A stretch of 34,528 nucleotides of DNA from Paracoccaceae bacterium (GCA_013373325.1 JABXIA010000285.1:1-34528); one strand, 5' to 3'; positions 23,750 through 31,393 are shown, counted from the first letter of the stretch. The notes: generated from the letters alone by a model not told the origin. A program made the numbers and translations.

Positions 23750-25144
23750 TTAAATTTCTAAAGGCAAATTTTTGCCGGTAACAGGGACTCCTGCTTCTAT
23801 GGCGTCGATTTTTTCGCGCGGCCAGACCACTTCAACGATGGCACCGCGCCCTTCGGGCGCATGTGCTTCACTATGGATCTGGTCCCAGTCATTGGCGAAC
23901 TTCAGCCGCGCCCCGGTGCGCTGGAGCAGTGTCTTGGCAATGAAAAGCCCCAACCCCATGCCCTCATACTCCGGACGCTGCTTCAGTTCGCTTTCCCCCC
24001 GGCGGCGGCGTACAAACGGGTCGCCGATGCGGCCGAGCAGATGCGGCGGGAAGCCTTGGCCGTCGTCGCTGATCAGAAGAACGATACGCTCGTCGTTCCA
24101 GGCCGCGTTGATCCAAACGGTGGACCTGGAGAAGTCGACCGCGTTCTGGACCAGATTGCGCAGCCCGTGAATGATTTCTGGCTTGCGCAGAACTGTAGGC
24201 TGCTGAAAGTCACCGCCTTCCAGCGGTTCCTCGTGATAAAGAACCGCTTTGCCGCGATGCATGTGCGGCTCTGCTGCTTCAGTCACCAGTGTCGACAGCG
24301 GTGCCTGACGCAGGTGCAGGTCATCCTTGCCAGCCCGGCCCATGCTGCGCAGGATGTCGCGGCAGCGGTCGGCCTGTTCGCGGATCAGGGCAGCATCCTC
24401 GCGCAGGTCCGGGCGGTCGTCCAGTTCTTCGATCAGCTCGGCGCTGGTCAGTTTAATGGTGGCCAGCGGTGTTCCCAGCTCATGCGCTGCTGCGGCCACC
24501 ACACCGCCCAAATCAGTCAGCTTCTGCTCGCGCGACAAGGCCAGCTGGGTGGCGCTTAGTGCGTCCGACATCAGCCGCATCTCGTTACTGACCCGGAAGG
24601 AATAGGCACCGATAAAAAGAATCGCGATGACGATGGCGATCCAGTTGCCGAAGATGAACACATCCGGGATCCGCAGGATGAACCCCTGCTCCGTGCGCAG
24701 CGGCAGGTGGAATTCGGCCATCAGGGTGACCAGGATAATGGCGGTTGCGCCGATGATCAGGGTAGAGCGCAGGCCCATCACCGCAGCGGAAATCGTCACG
24801 GGTCCCAGTACAAGCAAAGCAAAGGGGTTGTTCAGCCCGCCTGTCAGATAGACCAGAAAGGCCAGTTGCAGCAGGTCGAAGAGCACCATCAGGAAGTTCT
24901 CGAACTCGCTGAGACGCTTGTTTTCCGGAAAAGCGAAGATGGCGATCAGGTTGCCGGCGGCGGAAATACCGATCGCCAGATAGCACAGACCCAGCTCCAG
25001 CTGCAGGTTGAACCGGTGCTGTGCCACCGCAATAGCCGTGATCTGCCCGGCAATGGCCACCCAGCGCAGCAGGATCAATGTCCGAAGCCGGACCCAGTGA
25101 CTGTGATCGTGGCTGCTTGCCAGCATGAAAAGTCGATCGTTCAT
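23750..25144 (-). CDS. regB: Redox sensor histidine kinase RegB/PrrB
   Basis: RegB senses the redox state of the ubiquinone pool and respiratory flux and phosphorylates RegA when oxygen is low. The 464-residue protein has about six membrane segments (21-182) with the quinone-binding GGLNNPF at 102-108. The H-box AAAAHELGTPLATIKL carries His221 and the redox-active cysteine is Cys261 in ADRCRDILR. The ATPase domain has N-box Asn334 (LVQNAVDFS), SDDGQGF near 359 and GMGLGLF near 395. His221 and Cys261 match His225 and Cys265 of R. capsulatus with a constant offset of four. I chose ATG 25144 (MNDRLFML), with GGGAG upstream. It diverges from senC. Confidence 0.96.
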   Translation of the reverse strand: MNDRLFMLASSHDHSHWVRLRTLILLRWVAIAGQITAIAVAQHRFNLQLELGLCYLAIGISAAGNLIAIFAFPENKRLSEFENFLMVLFDLLQLAFLVYLTGGLNNPFALLVLGPVTISAAVMGLRSTLIIGATAIILVTLMAEFHLPLRTEQGFILRIPDVFIFGNWIAIVIAILFIGAYSFRVSNEMRLMSDALSATQLALSREQKLTDLGGVVAAAAHELGTPLATIKLTSAELIEELDDRPDLREDAALIREQADRCRDILRSMGRAGKDDLHLRQAPLSTLVTEAAEPHMHRGKAVLYHEEPLEGGDFQQPTVLRKPEIIHGLRNLVQNAVDFSRSTVWINAAWNDERIVLLISDDGQGFPPHLLGRIGDPFVRRRRGESELKQRPEYEGMGLGLFIAKTLLQRTGARLKFANDWDQIHSEAHAPEGRGAIVEVVWPREKIDAIEAGVPVTGKNLPLEI

Positions 25145-25202
25145 CCGGTTCCGGTGCTCCCGCAGATGTGACGCCGTGCGCCAGTTGCATCGGCCGTATT
25201 TC

Positions 25203-25231
25203 TTGATAGGTCTGGCGCCGCAAACGATCAA
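25203..25231. promoter_or_regulatory. Dyad in the regB-senC divergent promoter region
   Basis: TTGAT (25203-25207) and ATCAA (25227-25231) face each other across 19 bases, with palindrome GGCGCC (25214-25219) near the centre. The arms resemble FNR half-sites but the spacing is far from the 4-bp FNR spacing. It is a possible operator between two oppositely transcribed genes. Confidence 0.3.
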
Positions 25232-25261
25232 CAACCCTTCCCTGACGAAAAGTGTGATCCC

Positions 25262-25882
25262 ATGACCCGCGTCTATGCTCTTCTAGCTGTTGCTTTTGTC
25301 GCTGCCCTTGTGGGGGGCGCCTGGTTTCTGACACGCGGGGGCGGCGGGGGTGACAAATTCGCGCAGTGCCGCAGCAGCCAGATTGCGGGCGGCACCGAAA
25401 CCATCGGGGGCCCGTTCGAACTGGTCAACGCCAAGGGTGAAACCGTCACCGACAAGGACGTGATCACCGAGCCCTCAATTGTCTATTTCGGCTACACCTT
25501 CTGCCCCGATGTCTGCCCGATGGATGCCGCCCGCAACGCGGATGCCATCGATGTTCTTGCAGAGCGCGGCATCAGCGCAACGCCAGTGTTTATTTCTGTC
25601 GACCCGGACCGCGATACCCCTGAAGCCGTTGGTGATTTTGCTGCCAACCTGCATGAAAAGATGATCGGGCTGACAGGTTCGCTGGAGCAGGTGAAAGCTG
25701 CCAGCAGGGCCTACAAGACCTACTTCAAGAAGAACGAGGGGGATGAGGATTACTACCTCGTGGACCACTCCACCTTCTCGTACCTGGTGCTGCCCGAAGA
25801 AGGCTTCGTTGAGTTCTTCCGCCGCGATGAAACGGCACAACAAATGGCGGACAAGACCGCCTGCTTTGCCGGAAAAATCTGA
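25262..25882 (+). CDS. senC: SCO1/SenC/PrrC copper chaperone
   Basis: SenC (PrrC) is a membrane-anchored, periplasm-facing thioredoxin-fold protein that helps build the CuA or CuB centre of cytochrome oxidase and links oxidase activity to RegBA signalling. The 206-residue protein has an uncleaved N-terminal anchor (about 4-23), the copper-binding CPDVCP at 81-86 with Cys81 and Cys85, the SVDPDRDTPE motif near 112 and His169 in VDHSTFSYL. All metal ligands are present. It stands between divergent regB and co-oriented regA, the classical prrBCA order. Confidence 0.95.
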   Translation: MTRVYALLAVAFVAALVGGAWFLTRGGGGGDKFAQCRSSQIAGGTETIGGPFELVNAKGETVTDKDVITEPSIVYFGYTFCPDVCPMDAARNADAIDVLAERGISATPVFISVDPDRDTPEAVGDFAANLHEKMIGLTGSLEQVKAASRAYKTYFKKNEGDEDYYLVDHSTFSYLVLPEEGFVEFFRRDETAQQMADKTACFAGKI

Positions 25883-25896
25883 AGCAGGATAGCTGT

Positions 25897-25926
25897 TTGA
25901 CCTTTTCCCCTGCCCGGACATATTCT
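25897..25926 (+). promoter_or_regulatory. Candidate promoter of regA
   Basis: TTGACC (25897-25902) and TATTCT (25921-25926) are 18 bases apart in the 79-bp senC-regA gap. Matches are five of six at -35 and four of six at -10. It would allow regA transcription independent of senC. Confidence 0.5.
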
Positions 25927-25961
25927 TGCGTCAATAGATAAAACTGCGCGGAGGACCGGGC

Positions 25962-26516
25962 ATGGCCGAAACTGCTCTGCAGGAAATTGGACCCGACAAG
26001 ACACTGCTGCTGGTCGATGACGACGAGCCCTTTCTGCGGCGCCTTGCCAAGGCAATGGAGAAACGCGGCTTTGAGGTGGAGACCGCAGGCTCCGTCGCCG
26101 CAGGCAGTGCCATCGCAACCGCCCGCCCGCCTGCCTATGCCGTGGTTGATCTGCGGCTGGAGGATGGCAACGGCCTCGACGTTGTCGAGGTGCTGCGCGA
26201 AAAACGCCCGGACAGCCGGGTTGTGGTGCTGACTGGCTATGGCGCCATCGCAACGGCAGTTGCGGCTGTAAAGATCGGCGCGACCGATTACCTGTCCAAG
26301 CCCGCTGACGCCACCGACATCATGAACGCGCTGCTGTCGACCGGAGACGAGCTGCCGCCGCCGCCGGAAAACCCGATGAGCGCCGACCGGGTGCGCTGGG
26401 AGCATATCCAGCGGATCTATGAGCTCTGCGACCGCAATGTTTCGGAAACCGCCCGCCGGCTGAACATGCACCGCCGCACTCTGCAGCGGATCCTGGCAAA
26501 ACGCAGCCCGCGCTGA
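25962..26516 (+). CDS. regA: Global redox response regulator RegA/PrrA
   Basis: RegA is the partner of RegB and regulates photosynthesis, respiration, carbon and nitrogen fixation genes. The 184-residue protein has a receiver domain with acidic pocket DDDE at 19-22, phosphoacceptor Asp63 (VVDLRLEDG), Thr91 and Lys113. A four-proline hinge lies at 132-135. The Fis-type helix-turn-helix at about 143-180 contains the near-invariant run NVSETARRLNMHRRTLQRIL. Length and Asp63 equal those of Rhodobacter PrrA. A strong GCGGAGGA ribosome site precedes the ATG. No hvrA gene follows, unlike in R. capsulatus. Confidence 0.97.
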   Translation: MAETALQEIGPDKTLLLVDDDEPFLRRLAKAMEKRGFEVETAGSVAAGSAIATARPPAYAVVDLRLEDGNGLDVVEVLREKRPDSRVVVLTGYGAIATAVAAVKIGATDYLSKPADATDIMNALLSTGDELPPPPENPMSADRVRWEHIQRIYELCDRNVSETARRLNMHRRTLQRILAKRSPR

Positions 26517-26853
26517 GCAGGTAGCTTCAGACACGGCGCTGCACCCTGAATCTGCGGGGTGTTGCGTACCCGGCGTACGCTGGTCTCACCGGATCTTAAG
26601 TGGACTGCGGCATTGTTCCAATTGATTGCGGTCACTGCCGGGCCTGACACCCTCGGCGCATAGGAACAGGGCCCATTGGCACGGGCACGCACAGACGACG
26701 TTTCGCGTGCGGGAGGACACTCCCGTCCCGCCTCCGCCCCTTGGCGGCGCCGCCACCCATAACTTGCTCAAGCTCTTACGCAGGACATACAGCTGGACAA
26801 GGATTGAATAACCGGCGGGGCAACGGCTCTCACCGGGCAAAAACCGTTGCCAG
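26517..26853. other. Gene-free gap of 337 bp after regA
   Basis: No convincing gene, tRNA or terminator was seen. Three inverted repeats stand out: GCGTAC-N5-GTACGC at 26564-26580, the perfect 14-bp palindrome TGGCGGCGCCGCCA at 26742-26755, and GGCAACGG (26819-26826) with CCGTTGCC (26844-26851) just after the HD-domain gene stop. None has a T tract. A 61-codon open frame at 26626-26811 shows no family features. Confidence 0.4.
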
Positions 26854-27450
26854 CTACATCTGCTGCAACAGCGCCTGGTGCCGGGCTATGAAGTCTTGAC
26901 GTACCTCCACCGGCGGGCGCAGGCGGATGTGCAGGCCTTTGGCAATCTCTGCATTCGGGCGGCCAAAAAACTTGCCGGCTTCTGCCTCTGAAAACCCAGC
27001 GATTTGCACCGCTTCCATCCAGGCGCTGACCTTGTCCGCCCGCTTGATCTGCGCCTTCACCGTTTTGGGCAACGCCGCCGGCAGCCCGAACCGCAGGTGA
27101 ATGGCCGCCGTCAGCCGCTGATCAAGATCGCCGTAACCCGGACCGACCGCGGCCTTCACAGGAGAGATCATATCGCCGATCACATATTCCGGCGCATCAT
27201 GCAGCAGCGCCGCCAGCCGCCATCTGACCGGCGCCTTGGGCTGCATGCGGGTGAAGATGTCCTCGACCAGCAGCGAATGCTCTGCCACGGAATAGGCAAA
27301 ATCCCCCATCGTCTGGCCGTTCCAGCGCGCCACAAAGGCCAGACCGTGCGCGATATCCTCAATCTCGATATCGACGGGCGTCGGATCCAGCAGGTCCAGA
27401 CGGCGGCCGGACAGCATTCTCTGCCAGGCGCGGGCGGGTTTGGCGGGCAT
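26854..27450 (-). CDS. HD-domain phosphohydrolase (YfbR-like)
   Basis: A 198-residue metal-dependent HD hydrolase similar to the YfbR 5'-nucleotidase group. Metal-ligand motifs are the histidine in VAEHSLLVED (His58), the HD pair His84-Asp85 in LLHDAPEYVIGD, and an aspartate near 138 in KRADKVSAWMEA. The N-terminal IAHGLAFVARWNGQT is also typical. The substrate may be a deoxynucleoside monophosphate, but this is family knowledge only. It is convergent with regA and lies where R. capsulatus has hvrA (between regA and ahcY), although it is not an HvrA relative. Confidence 0.85.
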   Translation of the reverse strand: MPAKPARAWQRMLSGRRLDLLDPTPVDIEIEDIAHGLAFVARWNGQTMGDFAYSVAEHSLLVEDIFTRMQPKAPVRWRLAALLHDAPEYVIGDMISPVKAAVGPGYGDLDQRLTAAIHLRFGLPAALPKTVKAQIKRADKVSAWMEAVQIAGFSEAEAGKFFGRPNAEIAKGLHIRLRPPVEVRQDFIARHQALLQQM

Positions 27451-27573
27451 GGGTTTTCCTGTTGCTGCACTCAGTCCTTTGACTACCTTCTGGGGCTGTG
27501 CCGGGCAATGCTTGCCATCGTTTGTATGTTTTCGCGAACACGGATGAAAACGGGCAGTTTATGCGGCGTGAGT

Positions 27574-27604
27574 TTGAAAAAGGTGCATCCAGACCCAATA
27601 TTAT
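27574..27604 (+). promoter_or_regulatory. Candidate promoter of the small secreted protein gene
   Basis: TTGAAA (27574-27579) and TATTAT (27599-27604), each matching five of six consensus bases, separated by 19 bases. The leader would hold a GGGGC-ACC-GCCCC hairpin at 27615-27627. Confidence 0.35.
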
Positions 27605-27681
27605 AGGTACACAAGGGGCACCGCCCCCTCTCTGCGGCAAACCCCTTTTGCGACGTGACACGCAACAGAAAGGAGTTTGTC

Positions 27682-27996
27682 ATGTTCAAACGCTTACTTG
27701 GTCTTTCCCTGTTGTTCGGCATGGCAGCGACAGCGCCGCCAGCCTTGGCAGCCAGCTGCGGCGACCGTGAGGTCATGACGCAAAAACTGGAAAGCGGATA
27801 CTCCGAACGGCTGACTGCCGGCGGATTGCAGAAAAGCCGCCCGGAAGCGACAGTGATTGAAGTGTGGTCTTCGGATGAAACCGGCACTTTCACGGTTCTG
27901 GTCACACATGCAAACGGGATCAGCTGTGTTGTCGCAACCGGATCCTCCTTTTTCCACATTACTGAAAAAGCGCCTGACCTGGGCACGCCAAGCTGA
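27682..27996 (+). CDS. Small secreted protein of unknown function
   Basis: I do not recognise this 104-residue product. It has a clear Sec signal peptide (MFKRLLGLSLLFGMAATAPP followed by ALA-AS, cleavage near 24-25). A mature part of about 80 residues follows with two cysteines, Cys26 and Cys81, that could form a disulfide. The mature part contains EVMTQKLESGYSERLTAGGL and a beta-rich stretch around IEVWSSDETGTFTVLVT. AAAGGAG precedes the ATG at 27682 with good spacing, and the homologous-looking signal peptide starts there rather than at 27655. It is monocistronic between the HD gene and ahcY. Confidence 0.75.
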   Translation: MFKRLLGLSLLFGMAATAPPALAASCGDREVMTQKLESGYSERLTAGGLQKSRPEATVIEVWSSDETGTFTVLVTHANGISCVVATGSSFFHITEKAPDLGTPS

Positions 27997-28078
27997 CAAT
28001 GGCCGCCTGACAGGCTTCCCCTCCTGCCTGACACTAGACGAAAAGCCTGAGCCAACGGCTCCGGTTGCGGGTATCTTC

Positions 28079-28091
28079 GTTGAATATCAAC
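28079..28091. promoter_or_regulatory. 13-bp dyad upstream of ahcY
   Basis: GTTGA-ATA-TCAAC is a perfect 5-3-5 inverted repeat 56-68 bases before the ahcY ATG. It covers a TTGAAT hexamer that could be the -35 element (a weak TAGGCC lies 17 bases on), so it could be a repressor operator. A GAGCC-AAC-GGCTC hairpin lies just upstream (28049-28061). Confidence 0.35.
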
Positions 28092-28146
28092 TATTGCAGT
28101 GCTAGGCCCTGCAGCAAGTGTACTCGTAACCGGAATGGAGCAGACT

Positions 28147-29535
28147 ATGGCCGGGGATTATATCGTCAAGGACATCGCGCTGGCAGGCTTTGGCCGCAAA
28201 GAGCTGGACATCGCTGAAACCGAAATGCCGGGCCTGATGGCCCTGCGCGAGGAATATGGTGAAAGCAAACCGCTGAAGGGCGCGCGCATTGTCGGCTCGC
28301 TGCACATGACCATTCAGACCGCGGTTCTGATCGAGACGCTGGTGGCGCTGGGTGCGGATGTGCGCTGGGCCTCCTGCAACATCTTCTCGACCCAGGACCA
28401 CGCCGCCGCGGCAATAGCCGAGGCCGGCATTCCGGTCTTTGCGATCAAGGGCCAGACCCTGGAAGAGCATTGGGATTACCTCGACAAATCCTTCATGTTC
28501 CCCGAAGGCGCGAACCTGATCCTGGATGATGGCGGCGACGCTACTCTTTACGTGCTGCTGGGCGCCCGCGCCGAAGCAGGCGAAGAGATCATCCCGGTGC
28601 CGCAGTCCGAGGAAGAAGCGGTCATCAAGGCGCAGATCATGAAGCGCATGGAAGCATCGCCCGGCTGGTTCACCAAGACCCGCGACGCAATCCTGGGTGT
28701 GTCGGAGGAAACCACCACCGGCGTACACCGCCTGTATGAGCTGCAGAAGAACGGCCAGCTGCCGTTCCCGGCGATCAACGTGAACGACTCTGTCACCAAG
28801 TCGAAATTCGACAACAAATACGGCTGCAAGGAATCGCTGGTCGACGGCATCCGCCGCGCCACCGACACCATGATGGCCGGCAAGGTTGCCGTGGTTTGCG
28901 GTTACGGCGATGTGGGCAAAGGCTCCGCAGCCTCCCTGCGCGGTGCCGGTGCCCGTGTGAAAGTCACCGAGGCCGACCCGATCTGCGCGCTGCAGGCCGC
29001 CATGGATGGTTTCGAAGTTACCCTGCTGGAAGATGAAGTCGCCACCGCCGACGTGTTCATCACCACCACCGGCAACAAGGACGTGATCCGCATCGAGCAC
29101 ATGCGCGAGATGAAGGACATGGCGATCGTCGGCAACATCGGCCACTTCGACAACGAGATCCAGGTCGCCGCGCTGAAGAACCACAAATGGACCAACATCA
29201 AGGACCAGGTGGATATGATCGAGATGCCCTCCGGCAACCGTCTGATCCTCTTGTCCGAAGGCCGGCTGCTGAACCTCGGCAATGCCACCGGCCACCCGTC
29301 GTTTGTGATGTCGGCCTCCTTCACCAACCAGGTGCTGGCCCAGATCGAATTGTGGACCCGCGGCGACCACTATGAAAACGACGTCTACATCCTGCCCAAG
29401 CATCTGGACGAGAAAGTCGCGCGCCTGCACCTGGGCCGCATCGGCGTCAAGCTGACCCAGCTGAGCTCTGAGCAAGCCGCCTATATCGGCGTCAAGCCGG
29501 AAGGCCCGTTCAAGCCGGAGCATTACCGCTACTAA
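28147..29535 (+). CDS. ahcY: S-adenosylhomocysteine hydrolase AhcY
   Basis: AhcY splits S-adenosylhomocysteine into adenosine and homocysteine and so keeps methylation going. The 462-residue enzyme has [16 protein letters not shown] near 49, the substrate site [17 protein letters not shown] near 216, the NAD-binding [18 protein letters not shown] near 256 and the end motif PEHYRY. The bacterial long-form insertion ([16 protein letters not shown] region) is present. I chose ATG 28147 with GGAG seven bases upstream; ATG 28135 is an alternative. In R. capsulatus ahcY also lies near regA. A strong terminator follows. Confidence 0.97.
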   Translation: MAGDYIVKDIALAGFGRKELDIAETEMPGLMALREEYGESKPLKGARIVGSLHMTIQTAVLIETLVALGADVRWASCNIFSTQDHAAAAIAEAGIPVFAIKGQTLEEHWDYLDKSFMFPEGANLILDDGGDATLYVLLGARAEAGEEIIPVPQSEEEAVIKAQIMKRMEASPGWFTKTRDAILGVSEETTTGVHRLYELQKNGQLPFPAINVNDSVTKSKFDNKYGCKESLVDGIRRATDTMMAGKVAVVCGYGDVGKGSAASLRGAGARVKVTEADPICALQAAMDGFEVTLLEDEVATADVFITTTGNKDVIRIEHMREMKDMAIVGNIGHFDNEIQVAALKNHKWTNIKDQVDMIEMPSGNRLILLSEGRLLNLGNATGHPSFVMSASFTNQVLAQIELWTRGDHYENDVYILPKHLDEKVARLHLGRIGVKLTQLSSEQAAYIGVKPEGPFKPEHYRY

Positions 29536-29555
29536 GCTGTAAAAGCAGAACTACC

Positions 29556-29588
29556 AAAGCGCCGCCGGGGAAATCCGGCGGCGCTTTT
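29556..29588. terminator. Intrinsic terminator after ahcY
   Basis: Perfect 13-bp stem AAAGCGCCGCCGG with CCGGCGGCGCTTT, six-base loop, then TTTT-type run. It lies between convergent ahcY and the DUF4242 gene and may serve both. Confidence 0.92.
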
Positions 29589-29603
29589 CATTTCCCGGCT
29601 TGC

Positions 29604-29876
29604 TTAGCTGCCAGTGGTTGGGTCGATAACAGTTTCGATTTTTGTGATCTTACTGGCCGGGAAGCCGCTCAGCTTTGAATGCTCGTGTATCGCGTCTTCG
29701 GAGTCGGCCAGGTAAATACAGATGGTTTTGTCTCCGGCAACGTAGGAGTGCTGCCACTGGACCCGGGGGGCAAGTTTGGCCAGCGCCTCATTGGAGGTGC
29801 GCGCCGCGCCGCCAAGTTCTTCACCGCTCATGCTGCCTACCTTCGGGATCTCCCGTTCGATGAGAAACTTTTGCAT
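29604..29876 (-). CDS. DUF4242 family small protein
   Basis: A 90-residue soluble protein of the DUF4242 type (often named nickel-binding-like). It begins MQKFLIEREIPKVGSMSGEEL, the usual N-terminal strand and loop, and has the central WQHSYVAGDKTICIYLA and DAIHEHSKLSGFPASKI segments with two conserved histidines. Its fold is expected to be a ferredoxin-like alpha/beta barrel unit. Function unknown. The ATG at 29876 has a strong GGAGGAGG; the longer frame to 30026 has no support. It converges on ahcY. Confidence 0.85.
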   Translation of the reverse strand: MQKFLIEREIPKVGSMSGEELGGAARTSNEALAKLAPRVQWQHSYVAGDKTICIYLADSEDAIHEHSKLSGFPASKITKIETVIDPTTGS

Positions 29877-30101
29877 GGAATTACCTCCTCCGTGTCGCTG
29901 GTACGCAGGCCTCGACATAGGTCCCTGGCCCGGAAAGGCATCTGCCCTGGCGCCGAAAAGCGGTGGCAATGCAATTGAGGGATCTGGAAATGTGAGCCCG
30001 GAGGAAGGACGCGGCTCAGCTGGCAATACCTGAAGATGAAACCTTCCGATTTAGCTCGCATTGTCCGGGTTATTGTTTTGCGGAATCGGCACTGAACGGC
30101 C

Positions 30102-30219
30102 TATACCTAAGGAACCGGCCAGGACGGCCAGGAACCAGATTTTCATACGCGTGTGGTGGATAGTGGAGCACGCGGGGTGGAAGGGAAGGTCCTGATTGTC
30201 CTCAGGTCCTTCCCTTTTT
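30102..30219 (+). ncRNA. Candidate small RNA ending in a strong terminator
   Basis: A long intrinsic terminator (30181-30219) points rightward, but no plus-strand gene precedes it back to the end of ahcY at 29535, whose own terminator lies at 29556. Upstream, TTGCGG (30078-30083) and TATACC (30102-30107) with 18-bp spacing could start a transcript near 30114, giving about 105 nt. The promoter is weak, so the start is uncertain. A 19-codon frame at 30036-30095 has no good ribosome site and ends before the proposed start. Confidence 0.4.
30181..30219 (+). terminator. Orphan intrinsic terminator
   Basis: Fifteen-bp stem with one central T-T mismatch (AAGGGAAGGTCCTGA with TCAGGTCCTTCCCTT), six-base loop, then a T tract. 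It can act only rightward: read leftward the stem is followed by CCACCCCG. Confidence 0.8.
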
Positions 30220-30255
30220 CATTTCAGATCAGCGTCAGCGCAGACCGGTGTCAGT

Positions 30256-30651
30256 TCAAAACAGCGTCAGCACCAGACCCGCCGCCGCGCAGGCCAGCGT
30301 GGCATAGCCGCCATCAATCAGCGTCAGTTTCACTGGCCGCATCCCTTACATGTTGTTGAGAGCAATCCAGGGGCTGATGAAAAAGAGGCCGATGCCGACG
30401 CCCCCCACAAGACCTGCGCTCAGGGACTCGATACCCGACAGGCTGAACACATGGCGCATCATGCCGGCCACAATCAGCTGCAGGACAAAAGCCATGGCGA
30501 AGATCATCGGGCTTTGCCCGCCCTTTGGCTTGCCGCTCTCGTCAACTTCCACGCCAGACGCTTCAACCCAAGGCTTGGCCAAGGTGCCGTAATACGCGGC
30601 CCCAAGGGCAAAGGCAGCCGCAGCCGCGGCAATCACGCTGAGAAATCCCAT
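30256..30651 (-). pseudogene. DUF1761 membrane protein interrupted by an in-frame TAA
   Basis: The frame from ATG 30651 (AGGAGAG upstream) encodes a DUF1761 protein with membrane segments at about 4-24 and 48-66. Codon 102 is TAA (30348-30346), after the segment FFISPWIALNNM. The same frame then stays open for 29 more codons, encoding GMRPVKLTLIDGGYATLACA and a last hydrophobic helix ending GLVLTLF before TGA at 30256. The full 131 residues fit the family (about 130), and the family has a LIDGGY-type C-terminal helix. TAA is one base away from a tyrosine codon. So this is a nonsense mutation, a sequencing error, or a 101-residue truncated protein. It is the last gene of the tsaD-gpsA-yciI-EVE direction, 46 bases after the EVE gene. 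Confidence 0.75.
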
Positions 30652-30697
30652 GATGCTCTCCTGAATGATTTTGGCCATTTGAAAGCAGAGTGTCAGA

Positions 30698-31120
30698 TCA
30701 GCTTGGATCTGTCTCCCCCAGCCCGCAGATGGCGGCCCATTCGGTTTCGCTCATCGGCTGCACTGACAATCGGGAGTTTTTCACCAGCACCATATCTTCC
30801 AGCCGCGGGTCGGCCTTGATCTGGTCCAGGCTTACCGGCTTGGCAAAGGGGCGCACCGCCTTGATGTCCACGCATTCCCAGCGGTCGTCCTCGGTGGTGC
30901 TGTCGGGATGCGCCCCGGCGCAAACCTCGACGATGCCGACCACGGATTTTTCTTTCTGCGAGTGATAGAAAAAGCCACGGTCGCCGATTTTCATCTCGCG
31001 CATGAAGTTGCGCGCCTGGTAATTGCGTACGCCGTCCCATTCCTCGCCCGCATCACCCTTGGCAACCTGGTCATCCCAGCTCCAGGTGGAGGGTTCGGAT
31101 TTGAACAGCCAGTAACGCAT
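30698..31120 (-). CDS. EVE domain protein
   Basis: A 140-residue stand-alone EVE (PUA-like) protein. The family binds modified bases in DNA or RNA; the physiological ligand of stand-alone bacterial EVE proteins is mostly unknown. It begins MRYWLFKSEPSTWSWDD, the signature start, followed by the WDGVRNYQARNFMREM helix, GDRGFFYHSQ, VVGIVEV and the final LVKNSRLSVQPMSETEW. All hallmark parts are present. Its ATG overlaps the yciI stop by one base (TGATG), a typical alphaproteobacterial pairing. Confidence 0.93.
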   Translation of the reverse strand: MRYWLFKSEPSTWSWDDQVAKGDAGEEWDGVRNYQARNFMREMKIGDRGFFYHSQKEKSVVGIVEVCAGAHPDSTTEDDRWECVDIKAVRPFAKPVSLDQIKADPRLEDMVLVKNSRLSVQPMSETEWAAICGLGETDPS

Positions 31121-31392
31121 CAGCCGATGACCTTTTTCCAGGTGATCAATTCGACAGCTTCGAACAGTCCGGCCTTGTTGTAGGGGTCATTTTCTGCCCA
31201 GGCTTCACCCGCTGCCATGTCTTCGACGTCCAGAATAACCAGGGAACCGGCCATATTGCCATCCTGGTCCAGCAGCGGCCCTGCCTGCGCCACGGCGCCA
31301 GTGTCGTTGATATAGGCCAGATGGGCGTCACGGTTGTCCAGCCGGGTCTGCAAATGGCCGGGTTTGTCGCGGGCGATCAGGGCGATGAGCAT
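31120..31392 (-). CDS. YciI family protein
   Basis: A 90-residue ferredoxin-like-fold protein of the YciI family. It has the start MLIALIARDKPGHLQTRLDNR, with the conserved R-x-x-H area DNRDAHLAYI, the GPLLDQDG turn and a DPYNKAGLFE segment containing the conserved aspartate. The catalytic His-Asp pair proposed for YciI (His24 and Asp near 69) is visible, but function is unknown. It begins one base after the gpsA stop and is coupled to the EVE gene. A TTAA-N7-TTAA sequence lies 13-27 bases before its ATG. Confidence 0.9.
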   Translation of the reverse strand: MLIALIARDKPGHLQTRLDNRDAHLAYINDTGAVAQAGPLLDQDGNMAGSLVILDVEDMAAGEAWAENDPYNKAGLFEAVELITWKKVIG

Positions 31393-31393
31393 T

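Noticed and set aside
25203-25231. FNR box in the regB-senC region
   Set aside because: The half-sites are 19 bases apart instead of four; kept only as an unassigned dyad.
26626-26811. A 61-codon open frame in the gap after regA
   Set aside because: No ATG with ribosome site, no family features and proline/glycine-rich composition typical of non-coding GC-rich DNA.
27997-28146. SAH riboswitch upstream of ahcY
   Set aside because: I looked for the conserved GAGGAGCGCUGC and AGGCUCG elements and found neither; only a simple GAGCC-AAC-GGCTC hairpin is present.
28102-29523. A 473-codon minus-strand open frame opposite ahcY
   Set aside because: Mirror of the strong codon bias of ahcY; no family features.
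30036-30095. A 19-codon frame starting MKPSDLARIV
   Set aside because: No usable ribosome site and no homology I can recognise; kept only as a remark under the small-RNA candidate.
30142-30186. Tryptophan-rich leader peptide with attenuator (GTG TGG TGG frame before the terminator)
   Set aside because: No plus-strand gene lies downstream for over 3 kb and there is no ribosome site near the GTG.
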